Shown here one piece after another: positions 5,354-5,854 of a stretch of DNA of 5,854 nt (position 1 is the stretch's first letter; each line of letters begins with the position of its first letter). This DNA comes from Candidatus Muproteobacteria bacterium. Its GTDB lineage: Bacteria > Pseudomonadota > Gammaproteobacteria > Acidiferrobacterales > Sulfurifustaceae. Made by a program: the position numbers and the translations under genes. Where the stretch lies: NCBI GenBank assembly GCA_023266455.1, contig JAHFQD010000089.1, positions 1 through 5,854 of the forward strand. The letters run 5' to 3'. A model generated the notes under the pieces. That model saw only the letters and a program-made list of their open reading frames with translations. It ran no database searches and had not been told where the DNA came from.

Positions 5354-5504
5354 AGGAACCAATAAATCCCTGGAAAAATAGGTTGGATGTATGAAATGGC
5401 GTCTGGTTCCGGGTTTGGCTACCTGGATTTATGCGACCTGCCCTACCGTTCATCCCAGTAAACCGTGAAAGCGGCGAGCAAGCGAAATCGCAATGACACG
5501 ATCG
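5354..5504. other. priA-ahpC intergenic remainder, no gene seen
   Basis: This stretch holds no convincing gene. A 25-codon plus-strand frame (5391-5468) lacks a good ribosome-binding site. Short inverted matches occur: GGAACCA (5355-5361) with TGGTTCC (5404-5410), and TAAATCC (5363-5369) with GGATTTA (5425-5431). A bulged stem (CCAG-A-GGA with TCC-CTGG, 5350-5373) borders it. Together they could be a decayed dispersed repeat, but I cannot confirm that. Confidence 0.3.
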
Positions 5505-5854
5505 TTAATACAAATCTAACGGATCCACATCCAACGACCATCGGACCCGGCTCGCCTGTTTCAACTGCGTGATCTGCGTCAACCATTTATCTAAGAAACC
5601 ATGCAAGGCTTTGCGATCGGCGGCCTGCGTCAACAATTGCGCACGATACCGCCCCGCGCGCCGCTCCATGGACGCCGGCGTGGGGCTCATGATTTCCACC
5701 GCGCCTTGCTGATTCAGACGCTTGGCCTGCGCCTGCGCCTGCGACAAAAACGCCATCGCTAATCCAGGTGTCGCCGCTTCGGCGCGCAACAACGCGAGAA
5801 AGCCATAGGGCGGATAACGCGTCGCCTGTCGTTCCGCGAGCGCGTAATCGGCGA
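5505..5854 (-). CDS. priA: Primosomal replication-restart helicase PriA, C-terminal part
   Basis: PriA is the DNA helicase that recognises stalled or D-loop forks and reloads the replisome. Only the last 115 residues are visible; the gene enters from the right edge and the frame is open to the window end (first whole codon at 5852). The visible start ALAERQATRYPPYGFLALLR matches the conserved YPPF/Y block after the helicase domain. Further on, ASMERRAGRYRAQLL and the terminal VRWSLDVDPLDLY are the usual PriA C-terminal motifs. The helicase and zinc-binding motifs lie outside the window. The stop is TAA (5507-5505). The gene points toward ahpC but is separated from it by 231 nt containing a promoter, so it is probably a separate unit. 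No intrinsic terminator with a T run is visible after the stop. Confidence 0.95.
   Translation of the reverse strand, partial: ADYALAERQATRYPPYGFLALLRAEAATPGLAMAFLSQAQAQAKRLNQQGAVEIMSPTPASMERRAGRYRAQLLTQAADRKALHGFLDKWLTQITQLKQASRVRWSLDVDPLDLY

Noticed and set aside
5350..5373. CCAG...CTGG bulged stem as a priA terminator
   Set aside because: On the minus strand no T run follows the stem, so it does not meet the pattern of an intrinsic terminator.
5391..5468. 25-codon plus-strand frame starting at ATG 5391
   Set aside because: No convincing ribosome-binding site, no recognisable product, and a length expected by chance.

Overview
The window looks like an ordinary chromosomal stretch from a moderately GC-rich Gram-negative proteobacterium, most likely gamma- or betaproteobacterial. 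This rests on an outer-membrane barrel protein with a signal peptide and a terminal Phe, a HemJ-type protoporphyrinogen oxidase, the PriA C-terminus and the style of the HemW C-terminus. No species can be named from sequence alone. I see no mobile element, CRISPR array, tRNA or rRNA.

Plus-strand block (1 to about 4130): it opens inside hemW (radical-SAM heme chaperone, C-terminal part only). A GC-rich hairpin follows, then a small outer-membrane beta-barrel gene with a strong ribosome-binding site, then a 12-bp-stem palindrome. After that come hemJ (membrane protoporphyrinogen IX oxidase), corA (Mg2+/divalent cation channel, 7 nt after hemJ), and a DUF457/YdjM-like membrane metal-dependent hydrolase (20 nt after corA). 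The last two or three genes are tightly packed and probably co-transcribed. The block ends with a small YdeI/OmpD-associated (OmdA-type) reading frame. It has no ATG or GTG start, and its frame runs straight through a bidirectional terminator hairpin, so it is either oddly built or decaying.

Minus-strand block (4139 to 5854): priA (C-terminal part, entering from the right edge) is followed by a 231-nt intergenic region. That region holds a good sigma70-like promoter overlapped by a 19-bp inverted repeat and a 22-bp-spaced direct repeat. Downstream lies a two-gene peroxide-defence operon: ahpC (peroxiredoxin with three redox cysteines, CPC tail) and ahpD (CxxC alkylhydroperoxidase/adaptor). 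The ahpCD transcript converges on the shared terminator at 4083-4120.

Functionally, two heme-related genes (hemW, hemJ) lie within 1.4 kb of each other, and a peroxide-detoxifying AhpC/AhpD pair sits on the opposite strand nearby. The gene families are all known. The most interesting points are the abnormal OmdA frame, the palindromic operator-like site at the ahpC promoter, and the CRPC variant of the AhpD active site. I found no convincing new system.
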